Shown here piece after piece: positions 49,300 through 58,933 of a stretch of 64,000 bases of DNA (within the stretch, counting starts at the first letter, position 1; every line of letters starts with the position of its first letter). Source of the DNA: Nonomuraea spiralis (GTDB lineage Bacteria; Actinomycetota; Actinomycetes; Streptosporangiales; Streptosporangiaceae). The notes under the pieces were generated by a model. The model was not told the origin of the DNA. It saw nothing but the letters and a program-made list of their open reading frames with translations, and did no database searches. Location of the stretch: NCBI RefSeq assembly GCF_014648435.1, contig NZ_BMRC01000018.1:84592-148591 (forward strand). Reading direction: 5' to 3'. Both the position numbers and the translations under genes were made by a program.

Positions 49300-51174
49300 A
49301 TGCGCAAGCTCAAGGCTTCGGCCGGCGCGACGGGCGCCTTCAGGGCCGGCCTGTCCAGGAACAAGGTCCTGGCCGGTGTCGTGGCCGCGGTGGTGGCGCT
49401 GGCCGGCATCGGCTGGGGGGTGGGCGCCCAGCTGCGCTCTCCGGCCGACGAGTTGGCCGCGCGCCGCCCGCCGAAACCGTCCCTGGTCACCGCGCTGGTC
49501 GAACGGCGCAAGCTCACCAGCACCGTCACCGTCAGCGGCACGCTCACCTACGGTTCCCCGCTGCCGGTCACGCTGGCCGGCACCGTCGGCGTGACCGGCG
49601 CGGTCGGTGCGGCGTCGGCCAGTGGCGGCGGCACGGCCCAGCGCGTGTCCACGGCGCCCCGGCCCGGCCCGATTCGTGAAGGTGAGGTGCTGATGCAGGT
49701 CAACGGGCGGCCGGTGTTCGTCTTTCGTGGACGGCTGCCGATGTACCGGCCGCTGGTCCCGGGCACGGTAGGCGACGACGTACGCCAGTTGCAGCGCGCG
49801 CTGCGCCGCAAGGGCGTGCAGGTGCCGGTCACGGGCGTCTTCGACGCGGCCACCGTCATCGCGGTGAAGCGCTGGTACGCCAAGCGCGGCTACCAGGCCC
49901 AGGAGCCCGACATGGAGGCGCGCAAGAACCTGCAGACCTACCGCGAGACCGTCCGCAACAAGCAGGCGGAGCTGGCCGAGGCCCGCAAGGCGCTGGATGA
50001 GGGCCTGGACGTGCGGCCGCTCAAGGTGCGCCTGGAGAACGCCGTCCGTGACCTGCGCTCGGCCGAGCGGGCACTGCGAGAAGCGCTGCAGCAGGACATG
50101 ACCCCCGACCAGGCCTCCAGGTCGACCAGTCTGCGGCAGGGGGTGCGCACCGCTGAGGAAGCCGTGCTCGCGGCCGAGAAGGAGCTGATGGAGGCCAGGG
50201 AGAACAACAACCCCCCGCTGCCCTCGCCGACGCCTTCCGGCACACCCTCCGGCAATCCGGTGCCTGCCCCCAGCCCGTCCCGCTCGACCGATACCCGGCT
50301 GCTGGAGCTGAAGCTCGCCAACGCCCGCCAAGCCCTGGACGAGGCCCACAAAGCCGTCGACGACTACGACCAGCAGGTCCGCGAGGAGCAGGGCAAGCGG
50401 CTGGAGGAGCTGCGCAAGAGCGTGCGCACCGCCAAGGAGGCAAAGGTCACCGCCGAGCAGAACCTGCGCCGGGGCCGGGTGGTCTCCCCACTGCGGATGA
50501 AGGTCAGCAACAGCGCCGCCGGCCTGGCTGAGGCCCGCGCCATGCTGGCCGACTTCCTCAAGAGCTACGGCGTAAGCGTTCCGGCCGGCGAGGTCGTCTT
50601 TCTCCCGACGCTACCGGCCCGCATCGACAAGGCCGAGGTCAAGCCCGGCGACACCATCGAGGGCAAGGTCGCCACCGTGACCAGCTCCGCCTTCGCGATC
50701 ACCGGGTCGGTGGAGGCCAAGGAGGCCAAGCTGCTGCGCCCGGGCCAGAAGGCCACCATGGAAGCCCTCGACGGCACCCTGCTGCCGGTCAGGCTCACCG
50801 CCACCGGGGAGGCCGCCCGCCTCGCCCCACAGGAAGACAAGAAGGACGGCGATCAGGATCCTCCGCCCGCCACCGGCTCGGTGCCGGTCCTGCTCACCCC
50901 CGACCCCGCCAAGGGGCTCAAGGCGCTGGTCGGCTCGACGCTGACAGTGCGGATCTCCGTCGGCTCGACCGGCGGGCCGGTTCTGAGCGTGCCGGTCGCC
51001 GCCGTCGTCACCTCCGCCGACGGCCGCCCCCGCCTGCGAGTGGCGCTGGACGGCGACAAGAGCCGAGAGGTCGAGGTGCGCACCGGGCTGACCGCCGACG
51101 GCAACGTGGAGATCAGCCCCGTGCAGGCGGGCGCGGTCAAGGAGGGCGACCGGGTCGTGGTGAACGATGCCTGA
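49300..51174 (+). CDS. HlyD-like adaptor with peptidoglycan-binding domain
   Basis: 624 residues from ATG 49300. A membrane helix near residues 25-43 is followed by a beta part, a PG_binding_1 domain (about 150-200, GDDVRQLQRALRRKGVQVPVTGVFDAATVIAVKRWY), a long coiled coil with a Pro/Ser-rich break near 310-330, and a C-terminal beta-barrel part. This is the form of membrane-fusion adaptor common in Gram-positive actinomycetes, where the peptidoglycan domain replaces contact with an outer-membrane channel. The stop overlaps the ATPase gene by eight bases, so they are co-translated. Confidence 0.88.
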   Translation: MRKLKASAGATGAFRAGLSRNKVLAGVVAAVVALAGIGWGVGAQLRSPADELAARRPPKPSLVTALVERRKLTSTVTVSGTLTYGSPLPVTLAGTVGVTGAVGAASASGGGTAQRVSTAPRPGPIREGEVLMQVNGRPVFVFRGRLPMYRPLVPGTVGDDVRQLQRALRRKGVQVPVTGVFDAATVIAVKRWYAKRGYQAQEPDMEARKNLQTYRETVRNKQAELAEARKALDEGLDVRPLKVRLENAVRDLRSAERALREALQQDMTPDQASRSTSLRQGVRTAEEAVLAAEKELMEARENNNPPLPSPTPSGTPSGNPVPAPSPSRSTDTRLLELKLANARQALDEAHKAVDDYDQQVREEQGKRLEELRKSVRTAKEAKVTAEQNLRRGRVVSPLRMKVSNSAAGLAEARAMLADFLKSYGVSVPAGEVVFLPTLPARIDKAEVKPGDTIEGKVATVTSSAFAITGSVEAKEAKLLRPGQKATMEALDGTLLPVRLTATGEAARLAPQEDKKDGDQDPPPATGSVPVLLTPDPAKGLKALVGSTLTVRISVGSTGGPVLSVPVAAVVTSADGRPRLRVALDGDKSREVEVRTGLTADGNVEISPVQAGAVKEGDRVVVNDA

Positions 51175-51844
51175 GCCCGTCATCGAGCTGACCGGCGTCT
51201 GCCGCCACTTCTCCACCGACCCGCCGGTGCGCGCCCTGGACAACGTCGACCTGCGCGTCGAGCGCGGCGACTACCTGGCCATCATCGGCCCGTCCGGGTC
51301 CGGCAAGTCCACCCTGCTCAACGTTCTCGGGCTGCTGGACTCACCGAGTTCGGGCTCCTACCGGCTGGACGGCATCGAGACCACCACCTTGGGTGACGGC
51401 GCGCGAACCCGGCTGCGTGGCGCACGCATCGGATTCGTCTTCCAGTCCTTCCACCTGCTCGCCCACCGCACGGTGACCGAGAACGTGATGCTCGCCGAGG
51501 TCTACGGCAATCATCCGCGCCGCGGCCGCCTGGCCCGCGCCGAGCAGGCGCTGCAGCAGGTGGGCATGGGACACCGCGCCGGCTTCCGGCCGGGCCGGCT
51601 GTCGGGCGGCGAACGTCAGCGGGTGGCCATCGCCCGCGCCCTGATGGCCCAGCCCGCCCTGCTGCTGTGTGACGAGCCCACCGGCAACCTCGACAGCCGC
51701 AACACCGAGGCCGTCCTCGACCTGTTCGACACCCTGCGCGAACGCGGCCTGACCATCCTGGTGATCACCCACGAGGACGAGGTCAGCGCCCGCGCCGGAC
51801 GCCGGGTGCGCATCGGCGACGGCATCTTGACCGAGCAGGGGTGA
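51167..51844 (+). CDS. ABC exporter ATP-binding protein (MacB/LolD type)
   Basis: 225 residues. Walker A GPSGSGKST, Q loop in FVFQSFHLL, signature LSGGERQR, Walker B LLLCDEPTGNLD and switch VITHE are all intact. Belongs to the MacB/LolD/FtsE group that drives mechanotransmission rather than transport through the membrane core. The stop overlaps the permease start as GTGA. Confidence 0.93.
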   Translation: MPEPVIELTGVCRHFSTDPPVRALDNVDLRVERGDYLAIIGPSGSGKSTLLNVLGLLDSPSSGSYRLDGIETTTLGDGARTRLRGARIGFVFQSFHLLAHRTVTENVMLAEVYGNHPRRGRLARAEQALQQVGMGHRAGFRPGRLSGGERQRVAIARALMAQPALLLCDEPTGNLDSRNTEAVLDLFDTLRERGLTILVITHEDEVSARAGRRVRIGDGILTEQG

Positions 51845-53025
51845 GCATGCACATCCGCGACCTGTGGACCGAGTCGCTGGCCGGGATGCTGGCCCGTCCC
51901 GTCCGATCGGCCCTGACCACCCTGGGCACCGTCCTGGGCATCACCACGCTGGTGGTCACCATGGGCATCGCCGCGACCGCCGGCAACCAGATCGTCGGCC
52001 GCTTCGACGAACTGCTGGCCACCAGCGTCACCGTCGAGGTGCCGCAGAACAACCGCCAGGCCCTGGTGTCCTGGCAGGCCGCCGCCGAGGTGCGGCGGCT
52101 GCGCGGCGTGCTCTCAGCCACCGCGCTGGCGCAGAACGAGAAGAGCTCCAACCTGGTGGTGACCGCCAACAACCTGCTCGACCCCACCCGGCTGTCCGGC
52201 CAGACCCTGGCCGTCGTCGCGGCCACCCCGGACCTGCCGGCCACCACCCGCGGCAAACTGCTGGCCGGCCGCTTCTACGACACCGGCCACAACGCCCGCG
52301 GTGACCGCGTCGTCGTGCTGGGCGAGCAGGCCGCCGGCATGCTCGGCATCACCCGGCTGGACCACGCGCCGGCGGTGTTCGTCAACGACCGTGCCTATAC
52401 CGTCATCGGCATCATCGGCGGCCTGCAGCGCGAGCAGATCCTCGCCAGCGCGGTCCTGGTGCCGCCCGCCCTCGGGCCCGACTTCGGCCTGAACAACGTC
52501 ACCCGCGTGCTGATCGGCACCCAACTGGGCGCCGCCGAACTGATCGCCCGCCAGGCCCCCCTCGCCCTCAGCCCCAACCACACCGGCGAACTCCAGGTCA
52601 TCGCCCCGCCCAGCCCCAAACGTGCCCGCGACGGCGCCCAGGACGACGTCAACGGCCTGTTCCTCATCCTCGGCCTGGTCTCCCTGATCGTCGGCGCGGT
52701 CGGCATCGCCAACGTCACCCTGGTCACCATCATGGAACGCGTCGCCGAGATCGGCCTGCGCCGAGCCCTGGGAGCCGCCCGCCGCCACATCGCCGCCCAG
52801 TTCCTGCTGGAATCCAGCCTGATCGGCCTGACCGGCGGAGTCATCGGCGCCAGCTTGGGCACCATCGCCGTCGTCATCGTCGCCGCCCTCCGCCAGTGGA
52901 CCCCGGTCCTGGACTTCCGCATGGCCCTGGCCGCACCTGCCGCCGGCGCATTGGTCGGACTCCTCGCAGGGCTCTATCCAGCCCTGCGCGCCGCCCGCAT
53001 GGAACCCGTCGACGCCCTGCGCTGA
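51841..53025 (+). CDS. MacB-like ABC permease
   Basis: 394 residues from GTG 51841 (ATG 51847 is possible). One N-terminal helix (about 25-47), a large extracellular MacB periplasmic core domain (about 48-275), then three helices with the FtsX motif TIMERVAEIGLRRALGAARRHI. With the ATPase, the adaptor and the lipoprotein it makes a tripartite-like export or envelope-stress machine. Substrate unknown; macrolide, peptide or lipoprotein export are known for the family. Confidence 0.92.
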   Translation: MSMHIRDLWTESLAGMLARPVRSALTTLGTVLGITTLVVTMGIAATAGNQIVGRFDELLATSVTVEVPQNNRQALVSWQAAAEVRRLRGVLSATALAQNEKSSNLVVTANNLLDPTRLSGQTLAVVAATPDLPATTRGKLLAGRFYDTGHNARGDRVVVLGEQAAGMLGITRLDHAPAVFVNDRAYTVIGIIGGLQREQILASAVLVPPALGPDFGLNNVTRVLIGTQLGAAELIARQAPLALSPNHTGELQVIAPPSPKRARDGAQDDVNGLFLILGLVSLIVGAVGIANVTLVTIMERVAEIGLRRALGAARRHIAAQFLLESSLIGLTGGVIGASLGTIAVVIVAALRQWTPVLDFRMALAAPAAGALVGLLAGLYPALRAARMEPVDALR

Positions 53026-53052
53026 CCAGCTACAAGGTGGCTCGCGGTGTCG

Positions 53053-54222
53053 TCACCTGGTGCTCCAGAGGTTCTGGTCGTCCAGCGCCCAGACCTCCCG
53101 GCTGCCGGGGCGCTGGGACAGCCGCAGGTCGGTGCCGCCGTCGCGGGTCGGCGCGGGCAGCGTGACGGGTTCGCGGCGCCCGCCCGTGACGTGCTCCAGG
53201 CCGCCGTGGTCGAGGTCCGCGAGCCAGACGCCGCCGTCCCCGTCGGAGACGATCTCGCCGCTGCCGATCGGCACGATCTCCTCGCCCATGCGCGAGGACC
53301 AGGCCGAGCCGTTCCAGCGGGCCAGGATCTGCCTGCCCGGCTCCGACTCGTCCTCGGCGTACCATGACAGGTGCGCGACCACCCAGACGTCGTCGGGCGC
53401 GGTCACCACCGTGCCGTCGAGTTCGAGCCAGGGCTTCGTGTACTCCCTGAGCCGCGGCAGTATCAGGTCGGGGAGCCGCCGCCAGGCCCCGCGGTCCCGG
53501 CGGGCGACCTGGACGCGGCCGGCGCCCCTTGTACCGGCCACCCAGACCGCGCCGTCACGGCCTCGGGCGAGCAGCCCGGCCTCGGCGACCGGCTCGTGCC
53601 TGAAGATCTTGCCGCCGACCAGCTGGGTGGGGCGCTCCCGGTCGATGGTCCACAGCTCGGCGGAACCGGCCGCCAGTTCGGCGTCCGGTTCCATCGGGAG
53701 TGTCCGCTCGGCCCAGGACGTGCCGTCCCAGCGGGCCGCGCACGGCTGGTCCGCGCCGTCCTCGGTCTGCCTCGCGCCGAAGACCCATATGCTTCCGTCC
53801 GCTGCCGCATCGACCCCGGTCAGGCTGTCCGCGCAGGTCCGAGGCGGCGTGACCAGCCGCCAGGTGCCCGCGTCGAGTCGCCACACCCTCCCGCGGCTCT
53901 CGGTGTCGTTCACCGCCAGGCAGCCGCGCTCCTCATCGACGTACGGCTTGAGCGCAACGTCGCCGGCCCCGACCACCCAGACCGTCCCGTCCCGCAGAAC
54001 GGTCATATCAGCGGGCCTGCCGTCGGTGAACGTCCTGACATGACGCCAGTCGCCGACGCGGTCGGCGGGCAGCGGTTCGTCCGATCCCGCCGACCACGGA
54101 TCATCGTCACAGGTGGGCTTCGCCGCGACCGGAGCCGCACCGGGAGCGCCGGGAGCGCCGGTCGAGCAGGCGCAGAGCAGAAAGGCGAGAGCCAACGCCG
54201 ACGAACGCCAGATACCGGACAT
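53053..54222 (-). CDS. propeller-like secreted lipoprotein
   Basis: 389 residues. Signal peptide with lipobox LLCAC (Cys19). The rest repeats a blade-like pattern, with motifs such as DMTVLRDGTVWVVG, GVDAAADGSIWVFG, GLLARGRDGAVWVAG and EIVSDGDGGVWLAD, as in two-component-regulator or Vgb-type beta-propellers. No catalytic site is visible; binding at the cell surface is likely. Convergent with the exporter operon. Confidence 0.78.
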   Translation of the reverse strand: MSGIWRSSALALAFLLCACSTGAPGAPGAAPVAAKPTCDDDPWSAGSDEPLPADRVGDWRHVRTFTDGRPADMTVLRDGTVWVVGAGDVALKPYVDEERGCLAVNDTESRGRVWRLDAGTWRLVTPPRTCADSLTGVDAAADGSIWVFGARQTEDGADQPCAARWDGTSWAERTLPMEPDAELAAGSAELWTIDRERPTQLVGGKIFRHEPVAEAGLLARGRDGAVWVAGTRGAGRVQVARRDRGAWRRLPDLILPRLREYTKPWLELDGTVVTAPDDVWVVAHLSWYAEDESEPGRQILARWNGSAWSSRMGEEIVPIGSGEIVSDGDGGVWLADLDHGGLEHVTGGRREPVTLPAPTRDGGTDLRLSQRPGSREVWALDDQNLWSTR

Positions 54223-54329
54223 CCGATCACCCTAATGCGCTCGCCGCGCTGGCCACCGCACCGCTTCGCGTGCCAGTGAGACAGGGCGGGCACCCCAGGC
54301 GGGTGGTGGGGCGTACCGCGCCATTTGCC

Positions 54330-57300
54330 TCAGCCCTGCACAATGGCGCCGGGGCCGAGCAGCGCCTTGACTTCGCTGTAGAAGGCCGGCTCGGGGCTGA
54401 CCTGGAAGGGCTGCAGGTTCAGCAGCAACCCTTTGGCTCCTTGGCGGTGCAGGCGGACGTGGACCGGCGCGCGGCCGGGATGAGCGGACAGGATGTGCTT
54501 GAGCTCCAGGACGACGCGTGAGTTCAGGCGGCTCTCCTGAATCGAGAGCACCACGGGTGGCTCGGCGTTCGTGTGGGAGACGTCGAGGATTCTGATGTCC
54601 TCGCCGTATACGCTCAGCGTCTCGTCGCGGACGTTGACTCGTCCGCGCACGGAGATCACGCGGTCCTCGGCGAGCGATTCGCCGTACAGCGTGTAGGTCT
54701 TGGGAAAGATGAGGCACTCGACGGCGGCGTCGTGGTCTTCGAGGGTGACGATCGCCCAGGGGCTGCCCTGCTTGGTGATCTTTCGCTGCAGGCCGGAGAC
54801 GATGCCGCTGATCCGGACGGTCGCGTCCTGCCGTCCGGAGGACTGCAGCTCGGCGATGGTGGTGTCGCGGTTGGCGTCCAGGACGTGTTCGGCTCCGTCG
54901 AGCGGATGGCTGCTGACGTAGAGGCCGAGCATTTCGCGTTCGAAGGCGAGCATGCCGGCGCGGTCCCATTCGCCCTGCGGGATCGTGGTCGAGAACGCGC
55001 TGCTCTGACCGGGTTCGCCGAACAGCGAGTCCTGGCCGTGGGCCTCGTTGCGTTTGAGGTCGATGACCGCGTCGACGGCCTGCTCGTGCACCGCGACCAG
55101 GGCCTGGCGGTGATGGCCCAGGCTGTCGAAGGCGCCGGACTTGGCCAGCGACTCGATGACACGCTTGTTGCAGACGATGGAGGGGACCTTGGTGAGGAAG
55201 TCGTTGAAATCGGTGTAGTGCCCCTTGCTCACCCGGGTGGTGACGATCGCGTCCACGACACCCGTTCCCACGTTGCGGACGGCTCCCAGGCCGAAGCGGA
55301 TGTCGGCGCCGACCGCGGCGAAGTCCTGCCGGCTGGCGTTGACGTCCGGGGGCAGCACCTTGATCCCCGTACGGCGGCAGTCAGCCAGGTAGACGGCCAT
55401 CTTGTCCTTGTCGTCGCCGACGGAGGTGAGCAGCGCGGCCAGGTACTCGCAGGGGTGGTTGGCCTTGAGGTAGGCGGTCCAGTAGGAGACCAGGCCGTAG
55501 CCGGCGGTGTGCGACTTGTTGAAGCCGTAGCCGCTGAAGGGGACGAGGACGTCCCAGACCGCCTTGACGGCTTCCTCGGAGAAGCCGCGCCCGCGCATGC
55601 CCGCCGAGAAGCGGTGCCATTCGGCGTCCAGGACCTCTTTCTTCTTCTTGCCCATGGCCCGGCGCAGCATGTCGGCGGCGCCGAGGGAGTAGTCGGCGAG
55701 CTGCTGGGCGATGGCCATCACCTGTTCCTGGAAGACCACCAGGTGATAGGTGTCGCCGAGGATGGGATCCAGCGCCTCCTCCAGCTCGGGGTGGATCGGC
55801 TCGACCGGTTGCCTGCCGGTCTTGCGCAGGGCGTAGTTGGTGTGGGCGTTCATCTCCATGGGGCCGGGCCGGTACAGCGCGTTCACCGCGGCGATGTCGG
55901 TGAACGTGGTCGGCTGCATCAGCTTCAGCAGCACCCGCATGCCGCCGCTGTCCAGCTGGAAGACGCCGAGCGTGTCGCCGCGCGCCAGCAGCTCATACGT
56001 CGCGGCGTCGTCGAGCGGGATCTCCAGGACGTCGAGGTCGATGCCCTTGTTGGCGCGGACGTTCGCGATGGCGTCGCCGATGACGGTGAGGTTGCGCAGG
56101 CCGAGGAAGTCCATCTTCAGCAGGCCCATCTCCTCGGCCTGGGTGAAGGGGAAGCCGGTGATGACAGGCCCGTCCGTCTTGGGCTTGACCAGGGGGATGA
56201 CGTCGATGAGCGGCTCGCTGGAGAGGATCACGCCGGCGGCGTGAATGCCGGTTCCCCGGGTGAGGCCCTCGATGCCGGCGGCGGCGTCGATCACCCTTTC
56301 GACGTCAGGGTCCTGCTCGTACATCTGGCGCAGCTCCACGGCCTCGCCGTAGCGGGGATGGCCGGAGTCGTGGATGGCGGCCAGCGGGATCTCCTTGCCT
56401 CCATCCGCCGCCGGGAATGCCTTGGTGATGCGGTCGCCGAGGGCGTACGGCAGGCCCAGCACCCGGCAGGAATCCTTGATGGCGGCCTTGGCCTTGATGG
56501 TGCCGAAGGTGACGATCTGACAGACGCGGTCGTCGCCGTATTTGCGGGTGACGTAGTCGATCATCTCGTCCCGTCGGCGGTCGTCGAAGTCGAGGTCCAC
56601 GTCCGGCATGGAGATCCGCTCGGGGTTGAGGAACCGTTCGAAGATCAGTTTGTGTTCGACCGGGTCCAGCTGGGTGATGCCCGTGCAGTAGGCGACCATC
56701 GACCCGGTGGCCGAGCCGCGGCCGGGGCCCAGGCCGATGCCGTGCTCGCGGGCGTACCGGCAGATGTCGGCGACCACCAGGAAGTAACCGGGGAAGCCCA
56801 TCATGTCGATGACCGACAGCTCGTAGTCGATCCGGTCCAGCACCTCCTGCGACGGCCGGCCGCCGTAGCGGCGGCGCGCCCCCTCCAAGGTCTCCCCGCG
56901 CAACCAGCTCGACTCGCTCTCCCCTTCCGGTACGGGGAACCGCGGCGTCAGGTCCCGGTGCGCGAACACCTCCCCGTAGTCGCCGACCCGCTCGGCGACC
57001 AGAAGCGTGTTGTCGCAGGCGCCCGGCACCTCGGCGTCCCACAACGCGCGCATCTCGGCGGCGGACTTGACGTAGTAGCCGCTGCCGCCGAAGCGGAAAC
57101 GGTCGGTGTCGGCGAGCCGCTTGCCGGTGCCGACGCACAGCAACGCGTCGTGTGCCTGGGCCTGGCTCTCCGTGACGTAGTGGGAGTCGTTGGTGGCCAG
57201 GGGCGGCAGGTCGAGCTCCTTGCCGAGCCTGAGCAGGTCGTCGCGGACCCGGCGCTCGATGGCGAGGCCGTGGTCCATCAGTTCCAGGAAGTAGTTGTCC

Positions 57301-57872
57301 GGGCCGAAGATGTCGCGGTACCGGGCGGCGGCCTCGACAGCCCGGTCGTACTGACCGAGCCGGAGCCGGGTCTGCACCTCGCCGGAGGGACAGCCGGTCG
57401 AGGCGACGATGCCCTGGCCGTGCTCGGCGAGCAACTCGTCATCCATGCGCGGGTACTTCTGGACGTGCCCTTCGAGCCAGGCCCGGGACTGCAGCCGGAA
57501 AAGATTACGCAGGCCCTGGGCATCGGCCGCCCACATCGTCATATGCGTGTACAGACCACGCCCGGAGACGTCCCCGCCCTTGCCGGTGTCGTCGTCGGAG
57601 CGGCGCAACGAGAGGTCGTCGCTGTAGTACACCGGCTTGCGGTGGTGTCTGGAGACGGGGGCGACGTACGCCTCGATGCCGATGATCGGCTTGATCCCCG
57701 TCTTGCGCGCCTTCTGGTAGAACTCGTACGCCCCGTGCACGTTGCCGTGGTCGCTCATCGCCACGGCCGGCATGCCGAGCCGCGCCACCTCGTCCATCAG
57801 CAGGCCGACCTTGGCCGCGCCGTCGAGCATGCTGTATTCGGTGTGCACGTGGAGATGCACGAAGGACCCCAT
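54330..57872 (-). CDS. dnaE: DNA polymerase III subunit alpha
   Basis: 1180 residues from ATG 57872 with GGGGGAG upstream; the frame is open further 5' without DnaE character. The N-terminal PHP domain begins FVHLHVHTEYSMLDGAA, the polymerase core has PDVDLDFDDRRRDEMIDY with catalytic Asp residues and SATGSMVAYCTGIT, and the C terminus has the tandem HhH and OB-fold parts (TVRISGIVSGLQRKIT). Length and N terminus match DnaE1 (replicative) rather than the shorter DnaE2. It stands alone, divergent from a LysR gene. Whether it is the only dnaE of the genome cannot be told. Confidence 0.95.
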   Translation of the reverse strand: MGSFVHLHVHTEYSMLDGAAKVGLLMDEVARLGMPAVAMSDHGNVHGAYEFYQKARKTGIKPIIGIEAYVAPVSRHHRKPVYYSDDLSLRRSDDDTGKGGDVSGRGLYTHMTMWAADAQGLRNLFRLQSRAWLEGHVQKYPRMDDELLAEHGQGIVASTGCPSGEVQTRLRLGQYDRAVEAAARYRDIFGPDNYFLELMDHGLAIERRVRDDLLRLGKELDLPPLATNDSHYVTESQAQAHDALLCVGTGKRLADTDRFRFGGSGYYVKSAAEMRALWDAEVPGACDNTLLVAERVGDYGEVFAHRDLTPRFPVPEGESESSWLRGETLEGARRRYGGRPSQEVLDRIDYELSVIDMMGFPGYFLVVADICRYAREHGIGLGPGRGSATGSMVAYCTGITQLDPVEHKLIFERFLNPERISMPDVDLDFDDRRRDEMIDYVTRKYGDDRVCQIVTFGTIKAKAAIKDSCRVLGLPYALGDRITKAFPAADGGKEIPLAAIHDSGHPRYGEAVELRQMYEQDPDVERVIDAAAGIEGLTRGTGIHAAGVILSSEPLIDVIPLVKPKTDGPVITGFPFTQAEEMGLLKMDFLGLRNLTVIGDAIANVRANKGIDLDVLEIPLDDAATYELLARGDTLGVFQLDSGGMRVLLKLMQPTTFTDIAAVNALYRPGPMEMNAHTNYALRKTGRQPVEPIHPELEEALDPILGDTYHLVVFQEQVMAIAQQLADYSLGAADMLRRAMGKKKKEVLDAEWHRFSAGMRGRGFSEEAVKAVWDVLVPFSGYGFNKSHTAGYGLVSYWTAYLKANHPCEYLAALLTSVGDDKDKMAVYLADCRRTGIKVLPPDVNASRQDFAAVGADIRFGLGAVRNVGTGVVDAIVTTRVSKGHYTDFNDFLTKVPSIVCNKRVIESLAKSGAFDSLGHHRQALVAVHEQAVDAVIDLKRNEAHGQDSLFGEPGQSSAFSTTIPQGEWDRAGMLAFEREMLGLYVSSHPLDGAEHVLDANRDTTIAELQSSGRQDATVRISGIVSGLQRKITKQGSPWAIVTLEDHDAAVECLIFPKTYTLYGESLAEDRVISVRGRVNVRDETLSVYGEDIRILDVSHTNAEPPVVLSIQESRLNSRVVLELKHILSAHPGRAPVHVRLHRQGAKGLLLNLQPFQVSPEPAFYSEVKALLGPGAIVQG

Positions 57873-57940
57873 CAGTATCCACTCCCCCTGGTTGTAGGCT
57901 GCCGCCGAAGACCCCGCATTCGACCCGAGAGGAAGCCGGG

Positions 57941-58933
57941 TTGTCCAACAACCGACACGCAGTCCATCCACAACCATCGGTGGTACCGCCAGTTGACCTG
58001 GACCTTGCGGCGGTCCGCGCCTTCGTCACCGTCACCGACGAGCGCTACTTCAGCGAAGCCGCCGCCACGCTGGGCATCAGCCAGCAGGCCGTCTCCAAGC
58101 GCATCGCGAAGCTGGAGGCCGACCTCGGCGTGCGGCTGCTGTCCCGCACCCGCGTCGGCGCCGAGCCCACCCAGGACGGCCGGGCGTTCCTCAACCACGC
58201 GCGCGCCCTGATCGGCCTCGCCGACCAGGCATCCGAGATGCTGCGCAACCGGCGCCGGACACTGCGCGTCGACGTCCTGGACACCCGGCTGGCCGCCATC
58301 GACGTGATCCGCGCCTTCCACCGGGCGACCGCGGACGCCGAGATCGACATCATCACGTCCAACGGGCTCCGGTCCGCGCATGTCGCGCTGGCGAACGGGT
58401 CCGTGGACGCGGCCTTCGCGCGGGCCTGCGGGCCGTTGGGCGACGACCTGGTGTCCACCCCCGCCTACCTGGAGCAAGCGCACCTGCTGGTGGGCCGCGA
58501 CCATCCCCTGGCCGCTCTGCCGCAGGTGGAGACGGGGCGGCTCGCGGGGATGACCGTGTGGATGCCGGGCAACGCCGCCGGCAGCGAGTGGGCCGACTTC
58601 TGGAGCCTCTTCGGCGCCGAGTTCGGCGTCCACATCGACGCCTCCGGCCCCGACTTCGGCTGGGAGTACTACGTCGAGGAGATCGGATCAGGTGAGCGCG
58701 TCGGGCTCGTCGGGGAGTGGTGTCGCCTCCCCAGCCATGTGCGCACCGTGCAGATCCCGGTGGTCGACCCGGCACCCGTGTACCCCTGTTCACTGCTCCG
58801 CCAACGGCACAACGATCACCCGGTGCTGGCGTTGCTCACCCGCTTCGTCAAGGACCGGTTCCGCCCGTTCGACCCTGGACGCCAATGGCTGCCCGTCGCC
58901 GACCGCGCCGCCTTCGTCGGCACTCGTGCCTAG
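57941..58933 (+). CDS. LysR-family transcriptional regulator
   Basis: 330 residues from TTG 57941, supported by GAGAGGAAG 6 bp upstream. N-terminal winged helix (about 18-78, DLAAVRAFVTVTDERYFSEAAATLGISQQAVSKRIAKLE), then the two-lobed effector-binding domain (about 105-310). It shares a 68-bp promoter region with dnaE. Its target is not evident, since LysR proteins usually control a divergent metabolic gene and dnaE would be unusual. Its 3' end overlaps the TetR gene by four bases. Confidence 0.88.
   Translation: MSNNRHAVHPQPSVVPPVDLDLAAVRAFVTVTDERYFSEAAATLGISQQAVSKRIAKLEADLGVRLLSRTRVGAEPTQDGRAFLNHARALIGLADQASEMLRNRRRTLRVDVLDTRLAAIDVIRAFHRATADAEIDIITSNGLRSAHVALANGSVDAAFARACGPLGDDLVSTPAYLEQAHLLVGRDHPLAALPQVETGRLAGMTVWMPGNAAGSEWADFWSLFGAEFGVHIDASGPDFGWEYYVEEIGSGERVGLVGEWCRLPSHVRTVQIPVVDPAPVYPCSLLRQRHNDHPVLALLTRFVKDRFRPFDPGRQWLPVADRAAFVGTRA

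Noticed and set aside
54573..58211. Very long open frame (1212 codons) antisense to dnaE
   Set aside because: It mirrors the dnaE codons, has no family motif, and such frames are normal opposite long high-GC genes.
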